NCBI GenBank assembly: GCA_944327245.1
Contig: CALVHD010000002.1
Span: forward strand, 1 to 64,000
Direction of reading: 5' to 3'
Origin: Candidatus Gastranaerophilales bacterium
Lineage (GTDB): Bacteria; Cyanobacteriota; Vampirovibrionia; Gastranaerophilales; Gastranaerophilaceae
Length of the DNA stretch: 64,000 nucleotides
How positions within the stretch are numbered: position 1 is the stretch's first letter; each line of letters opens with the position of its first letter. Under the pieces are notes generated by a model. It saw nothing but the letters and a program-made list of their open reading frames with translations. It ran no database searches and had not been told where the DNA came from. Shown piece by piece: positions 42,838 to 52,200 of this stretch. Both the position numbers and the translations under genes were made by a program.

Positions 42838-45129
42838 ATGGCAACTGCAAAAACTAAAAATAAAGAAGATAAATCTGAAAAAACTCTTGTGATAGTGGAA
42901 TCTCCGGCTAAATCTAAAACAATAGGCAAAATACTTGGTAATAATTACATTATTCAAGCTTCAATGGGTCATGTCAGAGATTTGGCCTCTAAGGGACTAG
43001 GGTTTGATATAGAAAACAACTTTAAACCGACTTTTGAAATCATACCCGAGAAGAAAAAAATAGTAAACGAATTAAACAAAATAGCAAAAACAGTTGATAG
43101 AATTTACCTTGCATCAGATCCCGATAGGGAAGGAGAAGCCATTGCTTGGCATGTTAAAGAATGCCTAAAATTTCCACAAGATAAAATTTTTAGAATAGTT
43201 TTTAACGAAATAACTCCGCACGCAATTAAAGAGGCTGTAGCTAATTATCATCAAATTGATATGTTAAAAGTTGAAGCACAAAAAACAAGACAAATTCTGG
43301 ACAAGCTTGTAGGTTTCAAAATCAGTCCGATTTTATGGGAAAAAATGAAAAATTATAAACTTTCGGCAGGACGCGTGCAATCTGTCGCCCTAAAAATGAT
43401 TTGCGAAAGAGAAGATGAAATTGAAGCATTTATTCCACAAGAATATTGGAGTTTAGATGCCATATTAAACAAAAAAGATAAAAAAGATTTTGATTTTAGC
43501 GCCCAATTGTCAAGAATAATTAAAAACAATAAAGATGAAAAACTTGAAATAAAAAATAAAGAAGAAATTGATAAGATATTAAAAAATCTTGAAAATGCAA
43601 AATATCTTGTATCAAAAATAACACCCAGAGATACCACAAGAAAACCTCAACCTCCTTTTATAACTTCAACCCTGCAAAGAGAGGCAAGTTCAAAGCTTGG
43701 CTATGGCGTATCAAAAACTATGCAAATAGCTCAAAAACTTTATGAAGGTATTGATTTAGGGGATGGCTCTGTTGGTTTAATAACCTATATGAGAACAGAT
43801 TCTACCAGAATTTCAGACGATGCTCAATCAGCCGCTAAAGAATATATTACAAAAAACTATGGAGATGAATATTACCCAAAAACTCCAAATGTATATGCTA
43901 AGAAAAAACAAAATACTCAAGACGCCCATGAGGCAATACGCCCATCATACATCGATAAAACTCCCGAAAGCATTAAAAAATATTTAACAAGCGAGCAATA
44001 TAAACTCTATAAACTTATTTGGGAAAGATTTATGGCTTCTCAAATGGCAAATGCTAAGGTTAAAAACCTGACTGTTGATATTACTGCAGATAAATATATT
44101 TTTAAGATGGGTTCATCAAAATTTGTTTTTGACGGCTTCACAAAAATTTATGCTGATACTGAAGATGTTGTAGCGCAAAAATTTCCATCTTTAGAAGTCG
44201 GGGATGAACTAAATCTGAAAAAACTAATTCCCGAACAACATTTTACTCAACCTCCCTCAAGATATTCTGAAGCAAGCTTGGTTAAACAGCTAGAAGAATA
44301 CGGCATAGGAAGACCATCTACATATGCACCTATTATTACCAAAATTCAACAAAGAAATTATGTTGAAAAAATTGAAAATAAATCCTTAAAACCAACCCCC
44401 TTAGGCAGAGCTGTTTGTAAGCAATTAAACGAAAACTTTGTTGACATTATGGATTATAAATTCACTGCCAAAATGGAATCATCTTTAGATGATATAGCAG
44501 AGGACAAACAAAATAGTATTGAATTTTTAAACAACTTCTGGAAACCATTTTCAAAAACTCTTGATGAAGCACAAAAAAATATGAAAAGGGTAGATATTGA
44601 AACAGATAAAACATGCCCAAATTGCGGCAGAAAAATGGTTGTTAAGTTATCTCGCTACGGAAAGCAATTTCTGGCATGTTCAGGGTATCCGGAGTGTAAA
44701 ACAGCACTCCCTATGGAAGAAGACAACAAAGAAATTCAAATTCCAAAAGATGAACCAACAGATAAAAAATGCGAAAAATGCGGATCTGATATGGTTATTA
44801 AAACAGGGCCATACGGAAAATATTATCAATGTTTAAATGAAAAATGCAAAAAAAGATTTTCAATTGTAGAATCATCAGGCGTTAAATGCCCTGAGTGCGA
44901 AAAAGCAAATAGGGATGGTGAACTGGTAAAAAGAAAATCCCGTTATGGAACATTTTTCTGGGGCTGTTCAAAATATCCCGACTGCACATTTGCTCTATGG
45001 GCAGAACCTACAGGCGAAAAATGTCCGGAATGCGGAAGTTTACTGGTTAAAAAATATTTAAAAAGAGGTAACAAGATTGCCTGCTCAAATAAAAATTGTA
45101 AGTATTCAAGAGATATGGATGAAGAATAA
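42838..45129 (+). CDS. topA: DNA topoisomerase I
   Basis: A 763-residue type IA topoisomerase: TOPRIM domain (TLVIVESPAKSKTIGKIL...SDPDREGEAIAWH), catalytic tyrosine in YMRTDSTRIS, and RPSTYAPIITKIQ. The C-terminus has four zinc-ribbon modules (CPNCG..., CEKCG..., CPECE..., CPECG...). It relaxes negative supercoils. It overlaps aroE by 1 base (TAATG). Confidence 0.97.
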   Translation: MATAKTKNKEDKSEKTLVIVESPAKSKTIGKILGNNYIIQASMGHVRDLASKGLGFDIENNFKPTFEIIPEKKKIVNELNKIAKTVDRIYLASDPDREGEAIAWHVKECLKFPQDKIFRIVFNEITPHAIKEAVANYHQIDMLKVEAQKTRQILDKLVGFKISPILWEKMKNYKLSAGRVQSVALKMICEREDEIEAFIPQEYWSLDAILNKKDKKDFDFSAQLSRIIKNNKDEKLEIKNKEEIDKILKNLENAKYLVSKITPRDTTRKPQPPFITSTLQREASSKLGYGVSKTMQIAQKLYEGIDLGDGSVGLITYMRTDSTRISDDAQSAAKEYITKNYGDEYYPKTPNVYAKKKQNTQDAHEAIRPSYIDKTPESIKKYLTSEQYKLYKLIWERFMASQMANAKVKNLTVDITADKYIFKMGSSKFVFDGFTKIYADTEDVVAQKFPSLEVGDELNLKKLIPEQHFTQPPSRYSEASLVKQLEEYGIGRPSTYAPIITKIQQRNYVEKIENKSLKPTPLGRAVCKQLNENFVDIMDYKFTAKMESSLDDIAEDKQNSIEFLNNFWKPFSKTLDEAQKNMKRVDIETDKTCPNCGRKMVVKLSRYGKQFLACSGYPECKTALPMEEDNKEIQIPKDEPTDKKCEKCGSDMVIKTGPYGKYYQCLNEKCKKRFSIVESSGVKCPECEKANRDGELVKRKSRYGTFFWGCSKYPDCTFALWAEPTGEKCPECGSLLVKKYLKRGNKIACSNKNCKYSRDMDEE

Positions 45130-45995
45130 TGGAAGATAAACTCTATAAATTTGCACTTATCGGATACCCTTTAGGGCATTCATACAGCCCTATAATTTAT
45201 AAAGCTGCTTTTAAAGACCTTGGAATAAATGGAACATATGAACTTTTGGCAACAGAAAGCGAAGATTTAGTTAATCAAATTAAACATTTAAGGACAAATA
45301 AATACTTTGGTTTCAATGTCACAATTCCACATAAAGTTCCAACCACTTTATTTTTATCTGAATTTGATGAATATGTTGATTTAGTTGGCGCCGTAAATAC
45401 GGTAAAAATTAAAGACGACTTATCTTTAGCAGGATACAACACCGATGTCTGGGGTTTTATGGAAGCAATTCCAAAAGATGTTTCCCTGAAAGGCAAAAAA
45501 GCGGCAGTGCTTGGTACCGGCGGCGCTTCAAGGGCAATTTGTGCCGGACTTTATAAAATGGGAATAGCTGAAATTGATATTTATACAAGAAATGTTATAA
45601 ACTCATCTCAAACCGTTAACACCCTTAGAGAAAAATTCAAATCCGTAAAAATACAATCCATACAAAACACTCTTATGGATACTCTGGAGGATATAGATAT
45701 TTTAGTTAATACAACTCCAGTAGGAATGAAAAACTACAGCGAAGATAACTGCATTGTAGATAATAAAAATATCGAATCCTTACCTAAAAATGCTATAGTA
45801 TATGATATTGTTTACAATCCTTTAAGGACACCTTTGATTTCTAAAGCAATAATGTATAATAAAAAATATATATGTGGTCTTGATATGTTAATCTATCAAG
45901 CACAAAGAGCAGTAGAGATATGGTTTAATAAGAAACCTGATTTTAAAACTATGAAAATAAGTGTTTTAGAGGAAATTTTAATAAATCAAAAATAA
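45129..45995 (+). CDS. aroE: Shikimate dehydrogenase
   Basis: A 288-residue NADP-dependent enzyme of the shikimate pathway. It has ALIGYPLGHSYSPI, the catalytic-lysine region NVTIPHK, GAVNTVK, GYNTDVWGF, and the nucleotide-binding VLGTGGASRAI. It is the last gene of the likely fixC-to-aroE operon and overlaps topA by one base. Confidence 0.95.
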   Translation: MEDKLYKFALIGYPLGHSYSPIIYKAAFKDLGINGTYELLATESEDLVNQIKHLRTNKYFGFNVTIPHKVPTTLFLSEFDEYVDLVGAVNTVKIKDDLSLAGYNTDVWGFMEAIPKDVSLKGKKAAVLGTGGASRAICAGLYKMGIAEIDIYTRNVINSSQTVNTLREKFKSVKIQSIQNTLMDTLEDIDILVNTTPVGMKNYSEDNCIVDNKNIESLPKNAIVYDIVYNPLRTPLISKAIMYNKKYICGLDMLIYQAQRAVEIWFNKKPDFKTMKISVLEEILINQK

Positions 45996-46109
45996 AATCT
46001 AAACAAATTGTATGATTTTTTAAATTTACAACTATACACAAATTAATATTACATGTATTATAATAATTGATAGATAGCATTAAAGTATGCAGAAATACAT
46101 AAAAAAATA

Positions 46110-46778
46110 ATGATTAGTAAAAAATACGGAACAAAAAAAGAGGGCTTCACTTTAGCAGAAGCGTTGATTACACTCGTGATAATTGGTATTATCGCGGCGT
46201 TAACCATACCATCTATTTTAATAAACACAGAGCAAAACGAATATCGTTCTGCCCTAAAAAAAGCCTTATCAACACTCAACTCAGTAATTGAGCTCAATAT
46301 TGCATTAGAAGGTTATGGTCCAATTGAAACAGTTGATATGAAAACCCCTGATGATGAAGATAGTTTATATAATTTCTTTAGAAAAAGAATGAATATTTTA
46401 TCTACTTCAAAAAGCTTCGATATGGGTGGTACAGCAAATTATACTTTCTTTACCGTTGACGGCATGAGATATGAATTTCCAACTACAATAACTATTGCGG
46501 GCGGAACTTTTGCCACAGATAATGGTCATTGCGGCACTCCTGATCAGCCAAGCGAAGACACAACTGGTACTGAGCGCAAAGATCCTTGCGTAATCATTGT
46601 AGATGTTAACGGTCAAAGAAAACCAAATCCGCAAAAAGATAAAACAAAAGGCTACAAAGTTCCTGCAGCAACTTCTAAATCAAAAATTCTTGATGTATAT
46701 CCGATATTAATTACAGATAAATCAGCATATCCTTTTGGCGTGGTTGGTCAACGTGCAGCATTTAAAGAACACGATTAA
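46110..46778 (+). CDS. Type IV pilin-like / pseudopilin protein
   Basis: A 222-residue protein with a classic prepilin leader: KKE then GFTLAEALITLVIIGIIAA (E at +5), to be cut before Phe by prepilin peptidase. The C-terminal part holds DNGHCGTP, DPCVIIVDVNGQRKPNP and a conserved-looking YPILITDKSAYPFGV. The C...C...VDVNG-x-x-x-PN module is typical of minor pseudopilin-like proteins in this lineage (from memory). Its stop shares TTAA with the convergent nrdG stop. Confidence 0.9.
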   Translation: MISKKYGTKKEGFTLAEALITLVIIGIIAALTIPSILINTEQNEYRSALKKALSTLNSVIELNIALEGYGPIETVDMKTPDDEDSLYNFFRKRMNILSTSKSFDMGGTANYTFFTVDGMRYEFPTTITIAGGTFATDNGHCGTPDQPSEDTTGTERKDPCVIIVDVNGQRKPNPQKDKTKGYKVPAATSKSKILDVYPILITDKSAYPFGVVGQRAAFKEHD

Positions 46779-47263
46779 GAATGAAGAATAATCTTGTTTT
46801 CTTTTAAAGATTCTTGCACATCAATTATTCTTTGATTTGAACTTCCAACCCAGTGAAGATTGTTATCGTTTAATTCTTTTTTAAATTCACCATCGACTAA
46901 TACATCGATATTTGATAAATCAATCTTATCTTTAACTTCTTCCCATAAAAAACCGGTATACAACCAAACAGTCTTTTTTGGAAGAGTATCTTTAACTTTT
47001 TTAGCTAGTCTTAACACTTCTTCAGTATTAAATGGATGCAAAGGATCACCACCGGAAAAAGTTATACCTGAAATGTGCTCTTTGGATAAAGCTTCAAAAA
47101 GTTCATCTTCTGCCTCTTTATCAAATTCAATTCCGCCTGCTACATCCCAAGTTTGAGGATTTTGACAACCATCACAACAATGTGTACAACCGGCTGTCCA
47201 CAATACAACTCTTAAACCATCCCCATTTAACATGTCGTCTTTAGTAATATTATGATAATTCAT
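46775..47263 (-). CDS. nrdG: Anaerobic ribonucleotide reductase activase
   Basis: A 162-residue radical-SAM enzyme that makes the glycyl radical on NrdD. Cluster motif C-x3-C-x2-C is read in AGCTHCCDGCQNP. SAM-binding ITFSGGDPLHP follows. ATG 47263 with GGGAGAGG in front is preferred to an earlier in-frame start. It is downstream of nrdD with a hairpin between. Confidence 0.95.
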   Translation of the reverse strand: MNYHNITKDDMLNGDGLRVVLWTAGCTHCCDGCQNPQTWDVAGGIEFDKEAEDELFEALSKEHISGITFSGGDPLHPFNTEEVLRLAKKVKDTLPKKTVWLYTGFLWEEVKDKIDLSNIDVLVDGEFKKELNDNNLHWVGSSNQRIIDVQESLKENKIILHS

Positions 47264-47298
47264 TTTTCCTCTCCCAATAAATAAAAATAAAACAAATA

Positions 47299-47340
47299 AA
47301 ATGCTTCTTTGTAGAACAAAGCCCATACAAAGAAGCATTT
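47299..47340 (-). terminator. 14-bp stem-loop between nrdD and nrdG
   Basis: AAATGCTTCTTTGT (47299-47312) and ACAAAGAAGCATTT (47327-47340) are perfect inverted copies around a 14-base loop, followed on the minus strand by TTATTTGTTTTATT. It may lower nrdG expression relative to nrdD or protect nrdD mRNA. Confidence 0.65.
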
Positions 47341-47348
47341 ATAACAAA

Positions 47349-49601
47349 TTACATACTTACTCTGTCTTTAATTTCTTCCATTTTATGGTCAGCAAGACGA
47401 GAATCGCCTTTTACTCTTGAATAAGCAAGATAACCATTCATTCTGTCAATTTTTGTCAGATTTTTTGAACCGCATTTTGGACAAACATCCATATTTAATT
47501 CTTGATGTCCGCAATCATCACAATATGACAATGAAAGATTAACACCTTCATAAAATCCTTTTTTCATAGCACGTCTGATAAGCGTTTCGACTGCTTTAGT
47601 GTTGTATGAAATAGGATATTTTACATATTGGATTTTTCCGCCATTCATCAAATCCCAAAATCTACCTTCTAAGTCTTGTTTTTCAATCGGACTAATTTGT
47701 TCAGAAACATGACAATGGAATGAATTAGATACATAGGGCTTATCTGAAACGTTTCCGACTATGCCATATTTTTTTCTAAATTGTTTAACTTGTAAACCGC
47801 AAAGATTTTCAGCAGGAGTACCATACAAAGCATACAACCAGCCGTCTTCTTTTTTAAATTCGGCAACTTTTTTATTAATATATTCCATTACTTCAATAGC
47901 AAATGCGCCATCTTCAACCAAAGACTTTCCATTATGAAGTTCTTGAAGTTCATTTAGAGCAGTTATACCAAATGATGCTGTTGCGGATTTTAAGAGCGGT
48001 TTGATTTTATCATGGAAACCTAAATGACCACCATAAAAACCACCTTCACAATATGCAAGCGGATTAACTGAAGCTCTCATTTCTCCTAAATATTCATAAG
48101 TTCTTATATGAATTTTTCTGATTAAATTCATATAGTAATCTAATACATCATAAAAATCTTTGCTTTCTTGTTTAGCTTTAGCATAAATCATAGGAAGATT
48201 TAAGCTTATTGCTCCGATATTAAAACGTCCCACAAAAACAGGCTTGTCATTTTCATCAGCAGGCTCCATGCCGCCTCTTTCAAACCAAGGAGATAAGAAT
48301 GCACGACAACCCATGGGGGACACAATTCTTTTATATTTTTTATACATCTCAGCAACATAACCTTCACCTGACAAGCTTAACCAATCAGGATACATGGTTT
48401 TTTTAGAACATTCAACACCTGCCTTAAAAAGCTTTTCAAGAGGTTTACCTTCGCCGTGTAATTCTTCATCATATAAAAATACAATTTTAGGAAATAACAC
48501 AGGCTTTTTGCATTCTTTTTTACCTTGTCCGTTTTGACGAGTTTTAAGACAAGCAAGCGTTGCCATAACTTCAAATTCGTTTTCACCAAGACCGGTTGTA
48601 ACCGTAATAAAAGGATAATCACCACGAGATGAAGCAACAGTGTTGAATTTATATTCCCAACCTTGAAAACCTTGTTCAAAATCATTTTGAACATCTTTCA
48701 TTGCTTCTTCTCTTGCTTTTTCAAATGATAGACCCATACAAATATATCTGTCATATTGTCTGTCAAATGTCTTTTGAGCATACGGAGCTAAAATTTTATC
48801 CACTTCAGGAACGGTAAAACCACCATATTGTTGACTTGCTGCAGCCATGACAATATCGCCTATAACATCAAAAGCGACATCAAGGCTTCTTGGTTCGTTA
48901 TACCAAATGTTACCCATTTCAAAGCCGCCTTTTAACACAGCAGCAACATCAAACAAGCAACAATTCATTGTATCTCTTCTTGCAGACATATCATGAATAT
49001 AGATATATCCTTCTTTTATTGCTTGTTTATCTTCAACTGTTAAGAAGAATTTTTTATATAATTCTTTATTTAATTCATTGAATATCAAAGAACGTTTTGT
49101 TGAAACTAAAGCAGAATCTGCATTGGCATTTTCTTTATCGCCGATATACATTATTCTTTGTGATTCTTGATATACTTTATCAAGCATTGAAACAAAATCA
49201 GTTTTATAGTTTCTGTAGTTTCTATAGCTTTCTGCTACTTTTGGACTAAGTGCTTGAAGTGCACTTTCAACAATATTATGCATCTGAATAATTTCAACTT
49301 CATCAGTATTCATTTCAAGAACAGATTTATTTACAAAAGTGCAAATATCTTTAATTTCTTTATCTGAAAAAGTAACAAGCATTCTTGTCGCAGATTTTTT
49401 AATTGCGTCTATAACTTTTTCAATATTATATTTTTCTTTTGTTCCGTCTTTTTTAACAATGATGATATTATTCAAGGATCTTCTTGAAAAATTCAAAACA
49501 TTTATAAGATTTTCACCGTTGTTTTTAATTGCATCTGTAGCAGGTGAATGCGAATTTTGTGTTATTGGTATAGCACCTATATCGTTTGAAATCTTTTGCA
49601 T
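47349..49601 (-). CDS. nrdD: Anaerobic (class III) ribonucleoside-triphosphate reductase
   Basis: A 750-residue glycyl-radical enzyme. An N-terminal ATP-cone (IIVKKDGTKEKYNIEKVIDAI, about 47-66 onwards) precedes the barrel. Near the C-terminus are the zinc site (CDDCG...CPKCG) and the radical glycine around G723 in RMNGYLAY. The enzyme works only without oxygen, so the organism grows anaerobically. nrdG follows. Confidence 0.96.
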   Translation of the reverse strand: MQKISNDIGAIPITQNSHSPATDAIKNNGENLINVLNFSRRSLNNIIIVKKDGTKEKYNIEKVIDAIKKSATRMLVTFSDKEIKDICTFVNKSVLEMNTDEVEIIQMHNIVESALQALSPKVAESYRNYRNYKTDFVSMLDKVYQESQRIMYIGDKENANADSALVSTKRSLIFNELNKELYKKFFLTVEDKQAIKEGYIYIHDMSARRDTMNCCLFDVAAVLKGGFEMGNIWYNEPRSLDVAFDVIGDIVMAAASQQYGGFTVPEVDKILAPYAQKTFDRQYDRYICMGLSFEKAREEAMKDVQNDFEQGFQGWEYKFNTVASSRGDYPFITVTTGLGENEFEVMATLACLKTRQNGQGKKECKKPVLFPKIVFLYDEELHGEGKPLEKLFKAGVECSKKTMYPDWLSLSGEGYVAEMYKKYKRIVSPMGCRAFLSPWFERGGMEPADENDKPVFVGRFNIGAISLNLPMIYAKAKQESKDFYDVLDYYMNLIRKIHIRTYEYLGEMRASVNPLAYCEGGFYGGHLGFHDKIKPLLKSATASFGITALNELQELHNGKSLVEDGAFAIEVMEYINKKVAEFKKEDGWLYALYGTPAENLCGLQVKQFRKKYGIVGNVSDKPYVSNSFHCHVSEQISPIEKQDLEGRFWDLMNGGKIQYVKYPISYNTKAVETLIRRAMKKGFYEGVNLSLSYCDDCGHQELNMDVCPKCGSKNLTKIDRMNGYLAYSRVKGDSRLADHKMEEIKDRVSM

Positions 49602-49784
49602 TAATTCCTCCTAATAACTTTCCGTATTTGTCCAGATTTAGAAAAACCTCTATATGTTTTTGCCGATTAAAATGCTTCGGTGATAAAATACTTACTTTGT
49701 TTTTCTATTTTTTATATTTTACTATATTTTTAAAGCATGAGTATCATTTTAAAGTATCAATTTTTAAATTATTTTTTAAAAGAT

Positions 49785-49813
49785 AAAAATCACTCCGATA
49801 TAGAGTGATTTTT
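49785..49813 (-). terminator. Terminator after the Skp-like gene
   Basis: AAAAATCACTC pairs with GAGTGATTTTT around a 7-base loop; it is T-flanked on both strands. It lies ~40 bases after the Skp stop. The ~170 bases from here to nrdD are AT-rich and presumably hold the nrdD promoter; I see no convincing operator. Confidence 0.8.
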
Positions 49814-49853
49814 ACACTTATTATTTTTTTTATCAAAAATTAACTTTACAAAT

Positions 49854-50318
49854 TTATTTTACTGAGGGCAAAATTTGATTTGTAATATCTGTGCCGCCAT
49901 ATAATAGTGCATCTTTTCTGAATACCAAATCATATCCTAAACCTTTAGCCTTGTCTGTTATAAGCTTATCAAGCTGAGTATCGACTTCATTTATCTTTTT
50001 AGCATAATTATCTTTTATTGATTTTTTCTTTTGAGTCAATTGAGCTTCATATTTCTTTATAAGAGCTTCTTTTCCGGCTTTAGTGCTTTGTTTTTTAATA
50101 TCAGCGCTTGCTGTATTGTACCATGCCAGCATGTCTTTTGTTTGTTTTGCTCTTGCACTTTCTGCTGATTTAATTGTTTTTGAAGCAGCTAAAAGTTTTG
50201 AAACATCAACATAAGCAACTTTTGCAGTTTTCATATCGGAAAAGGCGGCATTATTTAAACCAAAACCCACGCCAAAAGCTGCTATACACAATAAACATGC
50301 TGCTAAATTTTTTTTCAT
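49854..50318 (-). CDS. skp: OmpH/Skp-family periplasmic chaperone
   Basis: A 154-residue exported protein. The signal peptide is the first ~24 residues (LLCIAAFGVGFGLNNAAF). KVAYVDVSKLLAAS opens the Skp core, a long Lys/Gln-rich helical hairpin follows, and KGLGYDLVF closes it. Skp holds outer-membrane proteins in the periplasm. SD AAGGAGAAAG. It is 12 bases after nadE. Confidence 0.85.
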   Translation of the reverse strand: MKKNLAACLLCIAAFGVGFGLNNAAFSDMKTAKVAYVDVSKLLAASKTIKSAESARAKQTKDMLAWYNTASADIKKQSTKAGKEALIKKYEAQLTQKKKSIKDNYAKKINEVDTQLDKLITDKAKGLGYDLVFRKDALLYGGTDITNQILPSVK

Positions 50319-50330
50319 GACTTTCTCCTT

Positions 50331-52145
50331 TTAATTTGAGTAATCTATATTTGATATAATTGGTTGCTTATATTCAATTTTATTTATTGACCTTGCATCT
50401 ATGACAGGTCCTGGGGGTATTATATACCATTTATAAAGTGCTGTATTCAATCTTTTGAAGAATTTATTTAACCACTTGAGCTTGGTATCTTTATCGACTT
50501 GATTTTTTTTCTCATATAAAAATTCCTGCTTTAGCATATTATCCTTTGATTGATTAAGATTTTCAATCCTCCAAATGACCTCATCTAAAAATTCATAGGG
50601 CATAAGAGCATCTTCAGCTAAAAGTGTTTTTCCTGTTTTAGGGTCAATAGCAAGTTCAGCTCCCGGAGGTTTATTTATAATTGAAATCGGGATTGCATTT
50701 TTTGTTTTTCTATTTTCATTCATCCATCTTGCAAGAGCAAATAATTTTGTTTTAACAACATCAGATATAGGTGCATATCCTCCAGACATATCACCGTTTA
50801 TTGTTGCATAACCCATATATAATTCCGACTTATCTGATGTTGCAATAGGCAATGCTCCATATTCATTTGCTATACCCCATAATATCATAGCTCTTGAACG
50901 AGCTTGAATATTATCATTAGTGTATGAATTAGTGTATCTGTTACACCAATTTTTTGAAATCTCATCAAACATAGAGCTAAATTTATCTTTGATTAAATCA
51001 CACATGTCTTTTATTGGAATTTCAAGAAAATTAATTTTTAAATTATTTGCTAATTCCTTTGCATCATTCTTACTTTCAAGAGAGGTTAATTTTGATGGCA
51101 TTGAAATCCCGAAAACATTTTCAGCCCCCAATGCATCAGCCAATAAAACAGCACACACAGTAGAATCAAGACCTCCTGAAAGCCCTAATACTGCTTGTTT
51201 AAAACCATTTTTATTAAAATAATCACTTATTGCAACAATAATTGTTCTGTATGTTCTCTCTAAATCAGGTTTATGATCAAGAGAAAATTCTTTTTGAGAA
51301 TTCAAGGTTAATTCCAACCCTTTAGGTAAAGGGTTAATTTCACCCCCTAAGGAAAGATTTACCATTGCTAAATCTTCTTCAAAGGATTTAGCCATAGCAA
51401 CAAGTTTTCCATCTTCATCATACATTCTGGATAAACCGTCATAAACAAGTTCATCGTTTGCACCAACCTGATTAACATAGATATATTTTTTTGAATATTT
51501 TTTAGCACAATGACTCATCATATTGTGCTTTAATTGTTCTTTTTTGGCTCTTGTACAGGAAGCCGAAGGGCAAAGAAAAACGTCAACATCATTTGCAATT
51601 TTTTCTACAGGATCAATTTTATAAAGATTTTTTTCAAAAAATTCAAAATCATTCCATGCATCTTCGCAAATTATAACTCCATATTTAACATTGTTTAGAG
51701 TAAAAATCCTGTTTTCAAATTCTTCATTCCAAGATTCAAAATATCGGTAATCATTGTGTTCGCAATATGTAGGAAGTAATGTTTTTCTAATTGATTTAAC
51801 TATTTTCCCGTTTTCTATTAATGCCATAGAATTGTAGTAAGGTTTTCCGAATTTATCATTATTTATCTCCGGATATCCAATTAATACAGCAATATTTTCA
51901 CAATATATTTTAATCTCATCAAGAGCTTTTTGAGCTTGGTGTGAAATGTAAGGATACCTTGTTAAAATATCTCCAATAGGATAACCTATTAAAAACAACT
52001 CAGGAAAAACCACTAAATCTGCCTTTTTTTCTTTTGCAGTTTTAATTGCTTCAATGGCTTTGTTTTTATTATATTCAACATCTCCTGAAATAGGATTTAA
52101 CTGCGCCATTAAAATATTAGATGATTTTAAATATTTACTTTCCAT
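50331..52145 (-). CDS. nadE: Glutamine-dependent NAD synthetase
   Basis: A 604-residue two-domain enzyme. An N-terminal nitrilase-type glutaminase (~10-270; PELFLIGYP, ICEDAWND and SASC with catalytic Cys) feeds ammonia to the C-terminal synthetase (~290-604) with LGLSGGLDSTVCAVL as the ATP loop. It makes NAD from deamido-NAD. Upstream of skp in an operon. Confidence 0.96.
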   Translation of the reverse strand: MESKYLKSSNILMAQLNPISGDVEYNKNKAIEAIKTAKEKKADLVVFPELFLIGYPIGDILTRYPYISHQAQKALDEIKIYCENIAVLIGYPEINNDKFGKPYYNSMALIENGKIVKSIRKTLLPTYCEHNDYRYFESWNEEFENRIFTLNNVKYGVIICEDAWNDFEFFEKNLYKIDPVEKIANDVDVFLCPSASCTRAKKEQLKHNMMSHCAKKYSKKYIYVNQVGANDELVYDGLSRMYDEDGKLVAMAKSFEEDLAMVNLSLGGEINPLPKGLELTLNSQKEFSLDHKPDLERTYRTIIVAISDYFNKNGFKQAVLGLSGGLDSTVCAVLLADALGAENVFGISMPSKLTSLESKNDAKELANNLKINFLEIPIKDMCDLIKDKFSSMFDEISKNWCNRYTNSYTNDNIQARSRAMILWGIANEYGALPIATSDKSELYMGYATINGDMSGGYAPISDVVKTKLFALARWMNENRKTKNAIPISIINKPPGAELAIDPKTGKTLLAEDALMPYEFLDEVIWRIENLNQSKDNMLKQEFLYEKKNQVDKDTKLKWLNKFFKRLNTALYKWYIIPPGPVIDARSINKIEYKQPIISNIDYSN

Positions 52146-52200
52146 AACGTGATTTTAGCACAAAATAAATATTTAAAGCCAAAATAGTGCATTTATATGA

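Noticed and set aside
49602-49784. NrdR-like boxes upstream of nrdD
   Set aside because: Segments such as CTCTATATGTT and ACTATATTTT are suggestive, but spacing and symmetry do not match paired NrdR boxes and such strings are common in AT-rich DNA.
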